A stretch of DNA of 45,808 bases from an uncultured bacterium (lineage in GTDB: Bacteria; Patescibacteriota; Dojkabacteria; SC72). The stretch's first letter is position 1. Each line of letters opens with the position of its first letter. Shown in pieces: positions 15,862 to 25,644 of this stretch. The notes beneath the pieces are model-generated. The model was not told the DNA's origin. It searched no databases and saw only the letters and a program-made list of their open reading frames with translations. The position numbers and the translations under genes were made by a program. The DNA lies in contig CAIVJR010000007.1 in assembly GCA_903906305.1 (NCBI GenBank), forward strand, positions 1 to 45,808, read 5' to 3'.

Positions 15862-17169
15862 ATGTATACAGAACATAACCAAACAAAGAAAAACAAGAAA
15901 GCGTTATTACTACTCTTAGTACTTGGGGTATTTGGGTTTGTGGCGTTTAAATATACCAAGGTTAAGGATATTGTGGCGAAGGATAACAATATTCAAACTT
16001 CAAATTGTTGTGGAACAACAGTTGTAGATGAAAGTAATGAATACACATCTAAGTTTTTCCTGGTCGACGATAGTGGGGAAATATCTGATATAACTCCTGT
16101 AAAATCTCCATCTCAAAATACTGTACTAGGAGCATCCACAGGTGGATGTACAACAAATAGTCTATACTCGGGAAGTCTGGCATGTGTAAAGAGCAAGGAT
16201 AATCAATTTAGTATAAATGGAAAAACATTCTTGGCATCTGAGGTTAATATAACGATGGATTGGATTACTGCACCATTGATCCTCTTTTCAGGATCGAGTA
16301 AGTATGATATAGCGAATTCGAATAGGAATAACCCAGGAGTATATAAACCTGCTGGGGAACAATTTAGTAAAAAACAATCAGATGTTGTTACAACCCCAGG
16401 CGAAGGACACGATGAGGCCGAGGCAAGGTTGGCTAGTGCTCCAATAAAGAAAAGCTTTGGTACGGAGTATTCTATTACCACGTCCGATACGCCCAATTCA
16501 GAGCCACAGGGTGATATTGTAGTCAATAAATATGTCGAAAGTGATTGTGTAGAATGTGGTAACATTTCAAATCCTAATCCTAAGAAAACAAATGATTCCT
16601 CCGCTGTTTTTTCGGCAATCAATTTCAAAACTCCTGGATATATGGAAACAGATGATAATGTCATTGAAATTGAGGGACAATGTCCAGCATATCGTGATTT
16701 TAGTATGCTATCTATAATTAATCCGACCGTTTGTTCAAATCCGTGGAATATTCTGACAGGAACTTTAGCTTCCCTTTTTCCATCTCATGACTGGAACCAA
16801 TGTGATCCTGAAGAAGATACTGGATGTGTAAGCTCACAAAATTTAGTAGTAAAGATGAATCCAATTTTTAAAGAAACAAATTCATATATGGATGCTAGAA
16901 ATTCTTCTGCCATGGATCCTAAGACTGCAGAATTATATGTCCCTATATATGTTCTAACACCATGTACAGCCAGAGTAACAGGGAAATCTAGTTCCTTTGA
17001 CGTTAAAGTTAAATGCGTATGGGATATGTCATATCTATTTTATGAAAATGCTGCATCTGCCTATGATAGTAATCCTGGATCAGATGATACAATGAGTGAT
17101 GAACAGTTTATGGAATACTTAAAAACCGAAACAGTGAAAAGAGGATCAGAAACACTGATTTCAATGTAA
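15862..17169 (+). CDS. Membrane-anchored extracytoplasmic protein, unknown
   Basis: 435 residues, not recognised. A basic N-terminus and one hydrophobic helix (about 15-32) anchor it, and the rest is predicted to be outside. It contains many cysteines, including CC near residue 49, paired cysteines in ESDCVECGN near 230, and four more towards the C-terminus, which suggests disulfides. It directly precedes the VirB6-like gene by 26 bases and has a promoter of its own. By position it may be an accessory component of the same trans-envelope apparatus. No domain could be named by eye. Confidence 0.65.
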   Translation: MYTEHNQTKKNKKALLLLLVLGVFGFVAFKYTKVKDIVAKDNNIQTSNCCGTTVVDESNEYTSKFFLVDDSGEISDITPVKSPSQNTVLGASTGGCTTNSLYSGSLACVKSKDNQFSINGKTFLASEVNITMDWITAPLILFSGSSKYDIANSNRNNPGVYKPAGEQFSKKQSDVVTTPGEGHDEAEARLASAPIKKSFGTEYSITTSDTPNSEPQGDIVVNKYVESDCVECGNISNPNPKKTNDSSAVFSAINFKTPGYMETDDNVIEIEGQCPAYRDFSMLSIINPTVCSNPWNILTGTLASLFPSHDWNQCDPEEDTGCVSSQNLVVKMNPIFKETNSYMDARNSSAMDPKTAELYVPIYVLTPCTARVTGKSSSFDVKVKCVWDMSYLFYENAASAYDSNPGSDDTMSDEQFMEYLKTETVKRGSETLISM

Positions 17170-17195
17170 TAATTTAAATTAATTAAATATTTAAT

Positions 17196-18683
17196 ATGAG
17201 TTACGTATCAAAAACCTACGAATTTCTAGGAAAAGTTGAAAGTCTTTTTAATAGGAAGATGTTTAAAACTGCATTCATAGCAATTTCTAGCATGTTCCTA
17301 TTCTTTGGAGTTATGAATGTATATGCACAAGAAGGTGAAAAGATTTCTCCAAACTGGGAAGGGACGAAAGCATTTTACAACGAAGCAAGTGGAACAACAG
17401 CAGATGAAGATAACATGACAAGCCATTCGGGACAATTAGGACTAAATACTGCATGGGTCGTATTGGCTACATTGGCCCCAGAATATACTGAAGGTGGTAC
17501 GGTGGTTATGAACAATCCCGATATTCCTTCTGATTTGAAAATGGGACTATTAGGAATCTCAGACCAAGCATTAGCATTTGTGTATCGAAATCAGGGAAAT
17601 GTTAACGTCGTGGCACATTTGCAAGAAGAATGGGTTCCAGGATATAAAGAAGCAAATACAGGATTGTATGCAGGCAATGGAGATAATACAACCGGATATG
17701 AAAGCTTAATGCAATCAGGTATCTCACCATTGTGGAATCAAATGAGAAATATAGCGTATGTGTTTTTTATCGTGATAATGATTGTAATAGGGTTCATGAT
17801 TATGTTCAGAAGTAAGCTAGGGGGTCAGACAATGGTATCAATAGGGAACACAATTCCAAGTGTTATTGTCAGTTTAATATTAGTAACATTTAGTTTTGCA
17901 ATAGCAGGAGTGATTATAGATTTTGGGGGAGTAATAGTGAATTTACTTTACAATATATTTGATGAAAAAAGTGTTTCAATACAAAATATAGGGCAACTAT
18001 TTTCTGTACTTTTTAAAGGAATGGATACAGAATTAGTAAATGTCTTCAATGGAAGAGTTGCTGATGTATTAACGGGTTTCTCTTCATCTATCTTTGAAGG
18101 ATTTGTTAATCTCCTCTGGGAGATAGATAAATCTTTGTATATGGGTATTATAGGAATCCTTGCACTTCTAATCGGTATGGGTGTTGTTTTTGTTGGAGCT
18201 ATCAAACTCATCATAGTGTTGTACAAAGCCTACTTTGAACTTTTGTTAAATGTAGTAGTAGGACCAATAACTATAATGCTTGGAACATTACCAGGAAAAG
18301 AGAATATGAAGATGAACTGGCTTACAAGTATAGTCAGAAATGTTTTAGTATTTCCAATTGTGTATTTCATAATCAATATTCCAGTATATCTAATGCAATC
18401 CAGTGGTGTAGCATTACAGTTACCTGAGAAGTTAACTGGTGCGAATCTTGAGAGTGCGGTAGGAGATACTGCAACTATATCTTCTGAAGCAGGATATTGG
18501 GGACTTGTTATAGCATTTGTTCTTAGAGTATTTGTTCTCTACTATGCAGCTCAAGCTCCTAAATTTGCTGAAGCTATTGTGCCTGTATTAGAAACAAATA
18601 GAGCAGCTGCAGATGCTATGGCTAGTGCAAAGATGGGTATGGCAAAGATTCCTTTGATTGGTGGATTGTTCGCAGGGAAATAG
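17196..18683 (+). CDS. VirB6/TrbL-like polytopic membrane protein
   Basis: 495 residues. An N-terminal hydrophobic segment ending in an AQE signal-peptidase-like site (about 23-46) precedes an extracytoplasmic domain (about 47-180). Roughly six membrane spans follow, near 185-204, 219-252, 316-343, 346-365, 381-401 and 438-460. The order (N-terminal secreted region, then a hydrophobic core with a long loop) resembles VirB6/TrbL, the inner-membrane channel component of type IV secretion systems. The next gene encodes a membrane-anchored peptidoglycan hydrolase, a usual T4SS companion. No VirB4 or VirD4 ATPase is in the window. A holin or unrelated transporter is the alternative; confidence in the T4SS link is moderate. 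Confidence 0.65.
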   Translation: MSYVSKTYEFLGKVESLFNRKMFKTAFIAISSMFLFFGVMNVYAQEGEKISPNWEGTKAFYNEASGTTADEDNMTSHSGQLGLNTAWVVLATLAPEYTEGGTVVMNNPDIPSDLKMGLLGISDQALAFVYRNQGNVNVVAHLQEEWVPGYKEANTGLYAGNGDNTTGYESLMQSGISPLWNQMRNIAYVFFIVIMIVIGFMIMFRSKLGGQTMVSIGNTIPSVIVSLILVTFSFAIAGVIIDFGGVIVNLLYNIFDEKSVSIQNIGQLFSVLFKGMDTELVNVFNGRVADVLTGFSSSIFEGFVNLLWEIDKSLYMGIIGILALLIGMGVVFVGAIKLIIVLYKAYFELLLNVVVGPITIMLGTLPGKENMKMNWLTSIVRNVLVFPIVYFIINIPVYLMQSSGVALQLPEKLTGANLESAVGDTATISSEAGYWGLVIAFVLRVFVLYYAAQAPKFAEAIVPVLETNRAAADAMASAKMGMAKIPLIGGLFAGK

Positions 18684-18712
18684 CATAATTTGAATATAGA
18701 CTTAAATAGCTG

Positions 18713-21430
18713 ATGGGAAAGGGTAAGAAGCCAAAAGGTGAAGAAGAGGTATTAGGTCAAATATTTGACTTCATATTTAAGGAGGCTAAAAAGAAGCCGG
18801 GTAAAAGAAAACCAATTAAACCTACAGGAATATCTACATCAGGAGAGGTTGTTGATGGGCTGGCTGCAGCACTAGAACAACCTGGATTGTTTGTTAGCGA
18901 CCAAATTCTTTCAAGTCTGAATGATTCTTTAACTATAGAGTTTGGAAGAATCAAGGCGAATGAGTCGGGTTCTCAAAATGCTAAATTCACAACTACAAGT
19001 CTGATAAGCTTCCTATCTGATCCAAATAAGTTTTTTGATAAACCAAAAGAAGGAGCCAAAATGGGCATAAGAGATGCAATGAAAGCTGGATTTATGGGTA
19101 GAATTCAGCAAGAATTAATATCTAATGCATGGGCTAAAAAATATAATCTTGATCTAGATGCTAGAAAGGCAATTAGAGGCCATTATGAAGCTGAGAAGAT
19201 AGGTCGAGAAGCAGAAGCGCAGAGAGCTTTCGCAATGTCAGCAGGAGCTGCTATTGGTGGAGATGATAATTCCAGAAAAAATTATGTTATAAGCAGAAGT
19301 GCAAACCTTGTAGGAAAGGAAATGTTTGGAAGGGATGGATGGGAGTCCATGAGTGAGGCAAGGAAGATTGCTTTACAACAAGCAATCATTGGAGGAAATA
19401 TCGCTGTGAAAAAGTTTATGACTAGTACATATGGTGACCCAAGTCTCCGGATTGTGACTCCAAGCGCAAGACTTGGGGCAATTGCTTTATCTAAATATGA
19501 TAATTTGGTAGCAAGAGGTGGATTGAAAATTTCTCCGACAGGTTTCAATAATGGTGATAAGGGAATTAATCTTCTTGATTTAAATACTTATAACAAGTTA
19601 GAGATTGGAAATATTAAGGGGAGAATCCGTGATATGGAAATATATATCGCAAGGAATCCAGGACTAAGCATAAATGAGAAACAGAAAATTCAAATGGGGA
19701 TTGATAAACTGCAACAAGCAAGTGTAATTGTAACTGGAAATCATTTAGACCTGGATAAAGTTCAAGAATCGAAAATAGAATTGAGAAGGATGGTTGAGGA
19801 CTACAAGTCAAAACTTGAAGCTGCGAAGCGAGCTGGGGATCAAAATGGAGTAAGGTACTACAAAGATCAAATAAAAAATTTAAAAGAGGGAGATAGACAA
19901 CTTAATGCTTTAAATTTTTGGGGGAAAATAGGAAAAAGGGAAGGTCAAATTGATTCACTAAAAGATGTTCTTGGAGAAGGACTTGCCCCAAATGCACTAT
20001 TAAGTGTATTAAATGGATCTTTGTATGATAAAAACAGAAATAGCTTCTATCTTCCAATAAAAGAAGAAGAAATTAGTTTTGGATCTCATACATGGGATTT
20101 AAAAGATGAAACTGGAACAAAAAAACCAGAAACTCACGCTGAAGAAATTACATTCTTTTGTGCTGCTGATGGAGCTAACAAATTATCCTCTGCATATAAA
20201 GCTTATTTAACAAATATTTACTATCTTACTCCCAGATCTATTTTAAGAACGCTGTTTGTTAATGGAGAAGGTTTTGTATACCTTGCTTATCTTAAAAGAC
20301 AACGCTTTATTACGGAATACGGTGTACAAAATTTAGATTTCGTTAAGCTCTTAAAAAATGATAGTACTTTGCTTACAGAGTTATCAAGGAAGGGATTAAC
20401 GAAGGGTCACATTGCTAGTTTAAAATTTAGTGGAAGATTAGCACAAATCTTTTCTTTTGGACAAAGAAAAAGAGATATGATCAAAAACTGGATGGATGAT
20501 CATTTCTTCAAGCAAATGAGGCAAAAAATATATAACAGTTTGATAAAGAAAATCACAGATGCAGAAGCATTAGCATTACTGAAGACTTGGTTAGCAAAGG
20601 GTGGCTTTGAGATTGTAGCAAAGGCTATCGTTATAGGTATCCTTGATGCATTAGGAATTGCCGCTACTGGTGGATTTGGATCATTCATCGTCCCAATTTT
20701 AAGTGTTATTGTCGTCGATATATTATATGGTCTTGTTAAAATTGTAGTACAAGTAGTATTACTTGTAGCTCTGGGAATGATAGGCTTTATATTCTTTGTT
20801 TCTTCTGGTGCTAAAAAAGACTTTGACGCTCAAACCTATGCTTACACTAATGTTGTCCCTGGTGAAGTCGTTACTAATCCAAACTTTAAAGGAACAAGCC
20901 CAATTATCCAACCAGATGATCCAAGCAATATTGGAAACTTTGTAGGTGGGACTCTTCCAGATGGAGAAAAATGTCTCTTGGGCTCCGGAAGTTTCCATTG
21001 TACTCAGGGACCATATGGTAGTTATTCACACCAAAGGGTAGCAGCAGTAGATATAACAGGGGTGAACTATTTCTATGCTCCAGCTTTCTGTGGGAATAAT
21101 AACTGTAAAGTAACATATTCAGGATCTACATCCTGTACTAATGGTTATGCAGGAGGAATGATGATATTTACTGCCTCATATGGTGGAAATACATACGAAT
21201 TTAAGCTCATACATGTACAACCTGGTGCTGGAAGTGGAGCAACACTCTCTTCTGGGCAACGTGTTGCTAGAGTGATGACAGTTCAAGAAACTACAAATGC
21301 TTGTTCTTCCGGAATGCATCTCCATTTACAAACGAAGATGAATGGAAGTGTAGTGAATCCAAGAGATGTATTAAACAACAATACTTCAAGCGGAGGATTC
21401 TCATGTAGCGTAAGTGTATGTGATCCATAA
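18713..21430 (+). CDS. Large membrane protein with C-terminal M23 (LytM-type) peptidase
   Basis: 905 residues. The first 620 residues are hydrophilic, basic and partly coiled coil, with no signal peptide, so they probably lie in the cytoplasm. Hydrophobic helices follow at about 626-699. The C-terminal domain outside is an M23 zinc metallopeptidase: H-x6-D in SHQRVAAVDI (near 771), an LIHVQ stretch (near 830) and the HxH of GMHLHLQ (near 868). All expected zinc ligands are visible. M23 enzymes cut peptidoglycan peptide bridges. Fused to a membrane and cytoplasmic part and placed after a VirB6-like gene, it may open the wall locally for the apparatus. The cytoplasmic domain is not recognised. 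Confidence 0.78.
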   Translation: MGKGKKPKGEEEVLGQIFDFIFKEAKKKPGKRKPIKPTGISTSGEVVDGLAAALEQPGLFVSDQILSSLNDSLTIEFGRIKANESGSQNAKFTTTSLISFLSDPNKFFDKPKEGAKMGIRDAMKAGFMGRIQQELISNAWAKKYNLDLDARKAIRGHYEAEKIGREAEAQRAFAMSAGAAIGGDDNSRKNYVISRSANLVGKEMFGRDGWESMSEARKIALQQAIIGGNIAVKKFMTSTYGDPSLRIVTPSARLGAIALSKYDNLVARGGLKISPTGFNNGDKGINLLDLNTYNKLEIGNIKGRIRDMEIYIARNPGLSINEKQKIQMGIDKLQQASVIVTGNHLDLDKVQESKIELRRMVEDYKSKLEAAKRAGDQNGVRYYKDQIKNLKEGDRQLNALNFWGKIGKREGQIDSLKDVLGEGLAPNALLSVLNGSLYDKNRNSFYLPIKEEEISFGSHTWDLKDETGTKKPETHAEEITFFCAADGANKLSSAYKAYLTNIYYLTPRSILRTLFVNGEGFVYLAYLKRQRFITEYGVQNLDFVKLLKNDSTLLTELSRKGLTKGHIASLKFSGRLAQIFSFGQRKRDMIKNWMDDHFFKQMRQKIYNSLIKKITDAEALALLKTWLAKGGFEIVAKAIVIGILDALGIAATGGFGSFIVPILSVIVVDILYGLVKIVVQVVLLVALGMIGFIFFVSSGAKKDFDAQTYAYTNVVPGEVVTNPNFKGTSPIIQPDDPSNIGNFVGGTLPDGEKCLLGSGSFHCTQGPYGSYSHQRVAAVDITGVNYFYAPAFCGNNNCKVTYSGSTSCTNGYAGGMMIFTASYGGNTYEFKLIHVQPGAGSGATLSSGQRVARVMTVQETTNACSSGMHLHLQTKMNGSVVNPRDVLNNNTSSGGFSCSVSVCDP

Positions 21431-21447
21431 TTTGAAAAATATTGATA

Positions 21448-22425
21448 ATGGATAAAAAGAAAAAATTAATTCTGTTAGTAATTATAGGAATATTTGTAAT
21501 AGCCTTAATCATAGCCTTGTATCTTGTATTTAAATCTCAAACCAATCCATATCCTAAGGAAGCTATCAACCAGGAATCGCTTAATTCAACTACGGAAACG
21601 ATTGCTCTTGGAGATACCAATATTGAATCCTCAGATGGTTACCTATACACAGTTTCAAAGATGGTTATGGTTGAAAAAGTTGGAGAATTTGCATACAGCC
21701 TTAGCCCAAAACTAATACAAACAATCAATGAAAAAGGATCATACTATGAATGGCGTAATGGAGAGGATTATGTAATCTACGAACTTGAACAAAACACCGT
21801 TATCTTTGCTTTGAAACAAGGGATAACTTGGAATGAGGCAAGTATCAATGGATACTCCTTCACGCAATTTACTAAGAATTACTTTGGGGAAAGCTGGACA
21901 TATTCAACCTCTGAAAGCGAAAAACAACCAAGTGGAGAAACAATATACTATGCAAAAAGACAGATTGAGGGAATGAATGTAGAAATGGTTTTAAATAACC
22001 AATCTACCGACTATCTTGCGACAAAGAACGGTAAAATAGTATACGGCAAAATCCTACTATCAGATCTTGCAAAAGTAGAAGGTAAGCTCCCATTAATCAG
22101 CTCTGAAGACTTGGATAAATATCTCAATCTTGAAAGCTATCCAAAGGAAATATATCCAGAGTATGGACCAATACAAAATACAATACTCTCAGCAGTTGAT
22201 TACAAAAGCGAAGATTTTGATACAATAGTGAAAACTATCACAAATTGCAAAAGTTCATCTGCATCAATTATATATCTGTACAAATCTCTCACCCAAGGCA
22301 ATCTAACCCCTGTATACAAACTAGATTTACAGTGTGAGATAACATATAAAGATACAAAATACACAATTCCTGCAATCGGCTACGTTAATGCAATTGACCC
22401 AAAATATGTATCTACGGCAGAGTAA
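21448..22425 (+). CDS. Membrane-anchored extracytoplasmic protein, unknown
   Basis: 325 residues. A lysine-rich start and one helix (about 6-28) form a signal anchor, and the rest is outside. The body is rich in Tyr, Ser, Thr and Glu, with mixed alpha/beta character and two late cysteines (about 269 and 301). No family was recognised. ATG 21448 is chosen over an in-frame TTG six bases upstream. It is the last gene of the block, 17 bases after the M23 gene. A promoter-like element inside its final codons serves the next gene. Confidence 0.6.
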   Translation: MDKKKKLILLVIIGIFVIALIIALYLVFKSQTNPYPKEAINQESLNSTTETIALGDTNIESSDGYLYTVSKMVMVEKVGEFAYSLSPKLIQTINEKGSYYEWRNGEDYVIYELEQNTVIFALKQGITWNEASINGYSFTQFTKNYFGESWTYSTSESEKQPSGETIYYAKRQIEGMNVEMVLNNQSTDYLATKNGKIVYGKILLSDLAKVEGKLPLISSEDLDKYLNLESYPKEIYPEYGPIQNTILSAVDYKSEDFDTIVKTITNCKSSSASIIYLYKSLTQGNLTPVYKLDLQCEITYKDTKYTIPAIGYVNAIDPKYVSTAE

Positions 22426-22429
22426 ACTG

Positions 22430-22438
22430 TGATACAAT
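22430..22438 (+). promoter_or_regulatory. Extended -10 promoter, predicted leaderless
   Basis: TGATACAAT ends six bases before ATG 22445, so transcription should start on the start codon. There is no -35 match at 16-18 bases. Confidence 0.55.
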
Positions 22439-22444
22439 AGGTCT

Positions 22445-23617
22445 ATGAAATCACTCTTCAAACTCATCTTTACACTCCTCCTTTTGCTAATTCCAGCAAA
22501 GATTTTTGCATATACAATCAACACTGTAACAGATCAGAAATTTGACGCAACCATTGCAGACCAGACACAAACGAAATATGTAACTCCAACAACAATATAT
22601 ATATCCCAAATAACTACAACCTCACCCGAACTGCAGAAAAATCCATCACTTTGGGTTAAAACATTGTATTACTATTCCATAACCAGATTACATTTTGCTG
22701 ATATTCCATACAACTATCTTGTTGATACTAACGGTGCAATATATGTAGGACGAAGCGGAGGAATAGGCGCTAACCCTGAGCTCAGAGATGCTCAAGGGAG
22801 CATCCTAATTGGATATCTTTCCAATGACTCAATATTAACGAACAGAGCTTCAACATCACTCCGTAACCTTGTAGATTCAACTGCTTCAACATGGGGAATT
22901 TCAAGTCTTTCAATAGTAAAACTTACAATTTCTCAACAAGAAGGCCAATTAAGTAAATTAGTACCAGAAGAACTAAGCGGAGAATTCAAACAATCAGTAT
23001 TGGATACATTCTCAGGATGGACAGGATATACCTCTGAAAAATTACAATACAAAGCCAAGGTAGAAGAAGTTACATACAACAAAGAAGTAACCATAGGTTC
23101 AAAATTACATGTAACTGTTAAAGTAAAAAATTTAAATGATTTTACATGGTTAACAGACAAAAACCCAATATATATATCTGCGAAAGATGTAAAACAGAGT
23201 AAATTTGCCATAAATGGGGTATGGGATAGTTTTACTAAACCAACACATATCTCCGACAATGCAATTCTTCCAGGAGAAACAGCTACATTTGAATTTGACC
23301 TCTCAGCTCAAATAGCACCAGGCGAAACATTTGAAAAATTCGTAGTACAGAAATTTGATGCACAACCATTTGCAGACACGGAATTTGAAGTTAAGTTTAA
23401 CATTGTAAAAGGAGATAAAACATTAGTACAAGTCGCTTCATCAGAATATGGATTTGCGAATATTAGAGAATGCCAATGGTATAGCTGTAAGATAATAGAT
23501 ACAGTAGATAATGGAGTGGTATACATACTCCTTGCCGAGGAAAATGGCTGGATGAAGATTCAGTACACTGAAAATACAGTAGGATGGGTATTCTCTAGAT
23601 ACATGAAAAAGATTTAA
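22445..23617 (+). CDS. Secreted PGRP/amidase-2-like protein with C-terminal SH3 domain, zinc ligands apparently lost
   Basis: 390 residues. Signal peptide at about 1-22 (SPase-like AxA near the end). The region 45-130 keeps the scaffold of PGRP/amidase-2 domains, with DTNGAIYVGRSGG (94-106) and GSILIGYL (118-125). However, the HHT zinc motif position reads ISQIT (53-57), and the usual GYHF histidine is Asn (PYNYLV, 88-93). It would therefore bind rather than cut peptidoglycan. A beta-rich middle (about 200-310) and a bacterial SH3-like end (about 325-390, ending WVFSRYMKK) follow. A divergent amidase using other ligands is the alternative. Confidence 0.7.
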   Translation: MKSLFKLIFTLLLLLIPAKIFAYTINTVTDQKFDATIADQTQTKYVTPTTIYISQITTTSPELQKNPSLWVKTLYYYSITRLHFADIPYNYLVDTNGAIYVGRSGGIGANPELRDAQGSILIGYLSNDSILTNRASTSLRNLVDSTASTWGISSLSIVKLTISQQEGQLSKLVPEELSGEFKQSVLDTFSGWTGYTSEKLQYKAKVEEVTYNKEVTIGSKLHVTVKVKNLNDFTWLTDKNPIYISAKDVKQSKFAINGVWDSFTKPTHISDNAILPGETATFEFDLSAQIAPGETFEKFVVQKFDAQPFADTEFEVKFNIVKGDKTLVQVASSEYGFANIRECQWYSCKIIDTVDNGVVYILLAEENGWMKIQYTENTVGWVFSRYMKKI

Positions 23618-23620
23618 TCC

Positions 23621-23626
23621 TAAAAT
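23621..23626 (+). promoter_or_regulatory. Possible -10 of uvrD, leaderless geometry
   Basis: TAAAAT ends six bases before ATG 23633. There is no upstream TG and no -35. It is listed only because the spacing equals that of the better leaderless promoters. Confidence 0.25.
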
Positions 23627-23632
23627 CATATT

Positions 23633-25642
23633 ATGAAACTCGAAAAAATTCTTGGAGGTTTAAATCCAGAACAAAAAAAAGCGGTTCAATGTACAGATGG
23701 CCCCCTCCTTGTTTTTGCAGGGGCTGGGTCTGGAAAAACACGTGTAATCACAAGTAGAATTGCATACCTCATAAGTGAGAAAAATGTTAAACCAGAGAAT
23801 ATTCTTGCAGTAACATTTACAAAGAAAGCGGCAGGAGAAATGTTAGAAAGAATAAAAAGCATTTTAAAGGATATTAATGCAGATATTGAAGACCTCCCAT
23901 CTGTGGGAACTTTCCACTCAATAGGGGCACTATTCTTAAGACATAATGCGAAGGCAGTTGGTCTTACAAATAATTTCTCCATCTATGACTCAGATGATAG
24001 TGAAAACCTCATAAAAGAGCTAATGATAGAAAGACAGATAGATATAAAACAGATAAAGCCACAGTCAGTATCATATTTCATAAGTGCAGCAAAAAATGAG
24101 ATGGTCTCGCCAGAAACATTTGGCTCACACTATGGTGGATATATTGAAGATATTGTTGCCGATATATATCCAGCATATCAAAAACAACTTAAAATACAAA
24201 ATTCTGTAGACTTCGGAGACCTTCTGTATCTAACAGTAAAAATGTTGGAAGAAAATGAAGAAGTTCGAAAATACTACCAAGATAGATATCAATATCTTCT
24301 AATTGATGAGTACCAAGATACCAATCAAGCACAATACAAGTTTGCAAGATTACTTTCTGAAAAACATCAGAATATCTGTGTCGTTGGAGATGACGATCAG
24401 GGAATCTACGCATGGAGGGGTGCAGATATAAAAAACATTCAATCATTTGAAGAAGATTTTGCCAAAGTAACGGTAATTAAGCTCGAACAAAACTATCGTT
24501 CAACCAAGAATGTAATCTCAGCTGCAGTCGCAGTTATCCAACAAAACAACAAAAGAGTAGGTAAAAAGCTTTGGACAGACAATGAGGACGGAGAGAATAT
24601 CTCGGTATACCAAGCTAGAGATCAAGAGGACGAATCAGAATATGTAGTTGGAAAGATAGACCATATGCGTGATATGCATATCCCGCTCTCAAACGTTGCA
24701 ATATTGTACAGAACGAACTATCAATCCAGAGCAATCGAAGAAGCTCTACTTAAAACAGGAGTTCCATACAAATTAGTAGGAGGTTTTAGATTCTATGAAC
24801 GTAAGGAGATTAAAGATGTAATCAGCTATCTTAGATTTTTGTATAACATAAAAGATGAACTTAGCTTAGGAAGAATAATAAATGTGCCAACGAGAAAAAT
24901 TGGTCCTAAAACAGTAGCTTCCTTGCATGAGTTAGCCCGACAAGCAGATTGTGCAATAGGTGAGCTCTTGGTAGGAGCATATGCTTTAAGCCATCCAGAA
25001 AGCCAGCAAATCATTGATCTTGGAGGTGGACTATTAAACCGAGTCAATGAAGTATCTTCAGAACTCGGAAAGTTTGCATCTTTGATATCAACATTCGGAT
25101 ATCTGTATGTAGAAGCGAGAAAGAAAAATCTACTGGATATAATAGATATCATCCTTGAAAAGACCAACTATATTCAATGGTTCGATGATGGTACAGATCA
25201 GGCTCAGATGAAAAAGGAAAATGTAACTGAGTTGAAAAATGTAGCATATCAATATACCAAGAAATACCCGAATAAGAGCTTAGAGATGTTCTTAAATGAA
25301 ATCAACTTAATTGAACAAGAACAAGACAAAAATCAAGATGGAAGCGGATCATATGTTAATCTCATGACACTTCACTCATCGAAAGGTTTGGAATTCGACT
25401 ATGTATTTGTAATAGGAATGGAAGAAGGATTGCTTCCACATTCCAGAGCATTTACAGATGAAAATGAGCTAGAAGAAGAAAGAAGACTTTGCTATGTTGG
25501 GATAACAAGAGCGAAGCGTAAGCTAACCTTAACCTTTGCAGAAACAAGACTTACAAGAGAAGGATTTACATCTCAAATACCATCAAGATTCTTAGGAGAA
25601 ATACCTCAAGAGATTTGTGAATACTACAGCTGGAATGCTTAA
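23633..25642 (+). CDS. uvrD: UvrD/PcrA-type superfamily 1 DNA helicase
   Basis: 669 residues. A 3'-5' DNA helicase acting in nucleotide excision repair and fork maintenance. All SF1A motifs are present in order: AGAGSGKTRVI (motif I, about 29-39), LIDEYQDTNQAQ (II, about 223-234), GDDDQGIYAWRGAD (III, about 251-264), LEQNYRST (IV), LMTLHSSKGLEFDYVF (V, about 577-592) and EERRLCYVGITRAKR (VI, about 616-630). It is slightly shorter than the usual 720 residues, lacking most of the C-terminal tail that contacts RNA polymerase. It ends two bases from the convergent Rpf-like gene, with no terminator between. Confidence 0.95.
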   Translation: MKLEKILGGLNPEQKKAVQCTDGPLLVFAGAGSGKTRVITSRIAYLISEKNVKPENILAVTFTKKAAGEMLERIKSILKDINADIEDLPSVGTFHSIGALFLRHNAKAVGLTNNFSIYDSDDSENLIKELMIERQIDIKQIKPQSVSYFISAAKNEMVSPETFGSHYGGYIEDIVADIYPAYQKQLKIQNSVDFGDLLYLTVKMLEENEEVRKYYQDRYQYLLIDEYQDTNQAQYKFARLLSEKHQNICVVGDDDQGIYAWRGADIKNIQSFEEDFAKVTVIKLEQNYRSTKNVISAAVAVIQQNNKRVGKKLWTDNEDGENISVYQARDQEDESEYVVGKIDHMRDMHIPLSNVAILYRTNYQSRAIEEALLKTGVPYKLVGGFRFYERKEIKDVISYLRFLYNIKDELSLGRIINVPTRKIGPKTVASLHELARQADCAIGELLVGAYALSHPESQQIIDLGGGLLNRVNEVSSELGKFASLISTFGYLYVEARKKNLLDIIDIILEKTNYIQWFDDGTDQAQMKKENVTELKNVAYQYTKKYPNKSLEMFLNEINLIEQEQDKNQDGSGSYVNLMTLHSSKGLEFDYVFVIGMEEGLLPHSRAFTDENELEEERRLCYVGITRAKRKLTLTFAETRLTREGFTSQIPSRFLGEIPQEICEYYSWNA

Positions 25643-25644
25643 AT

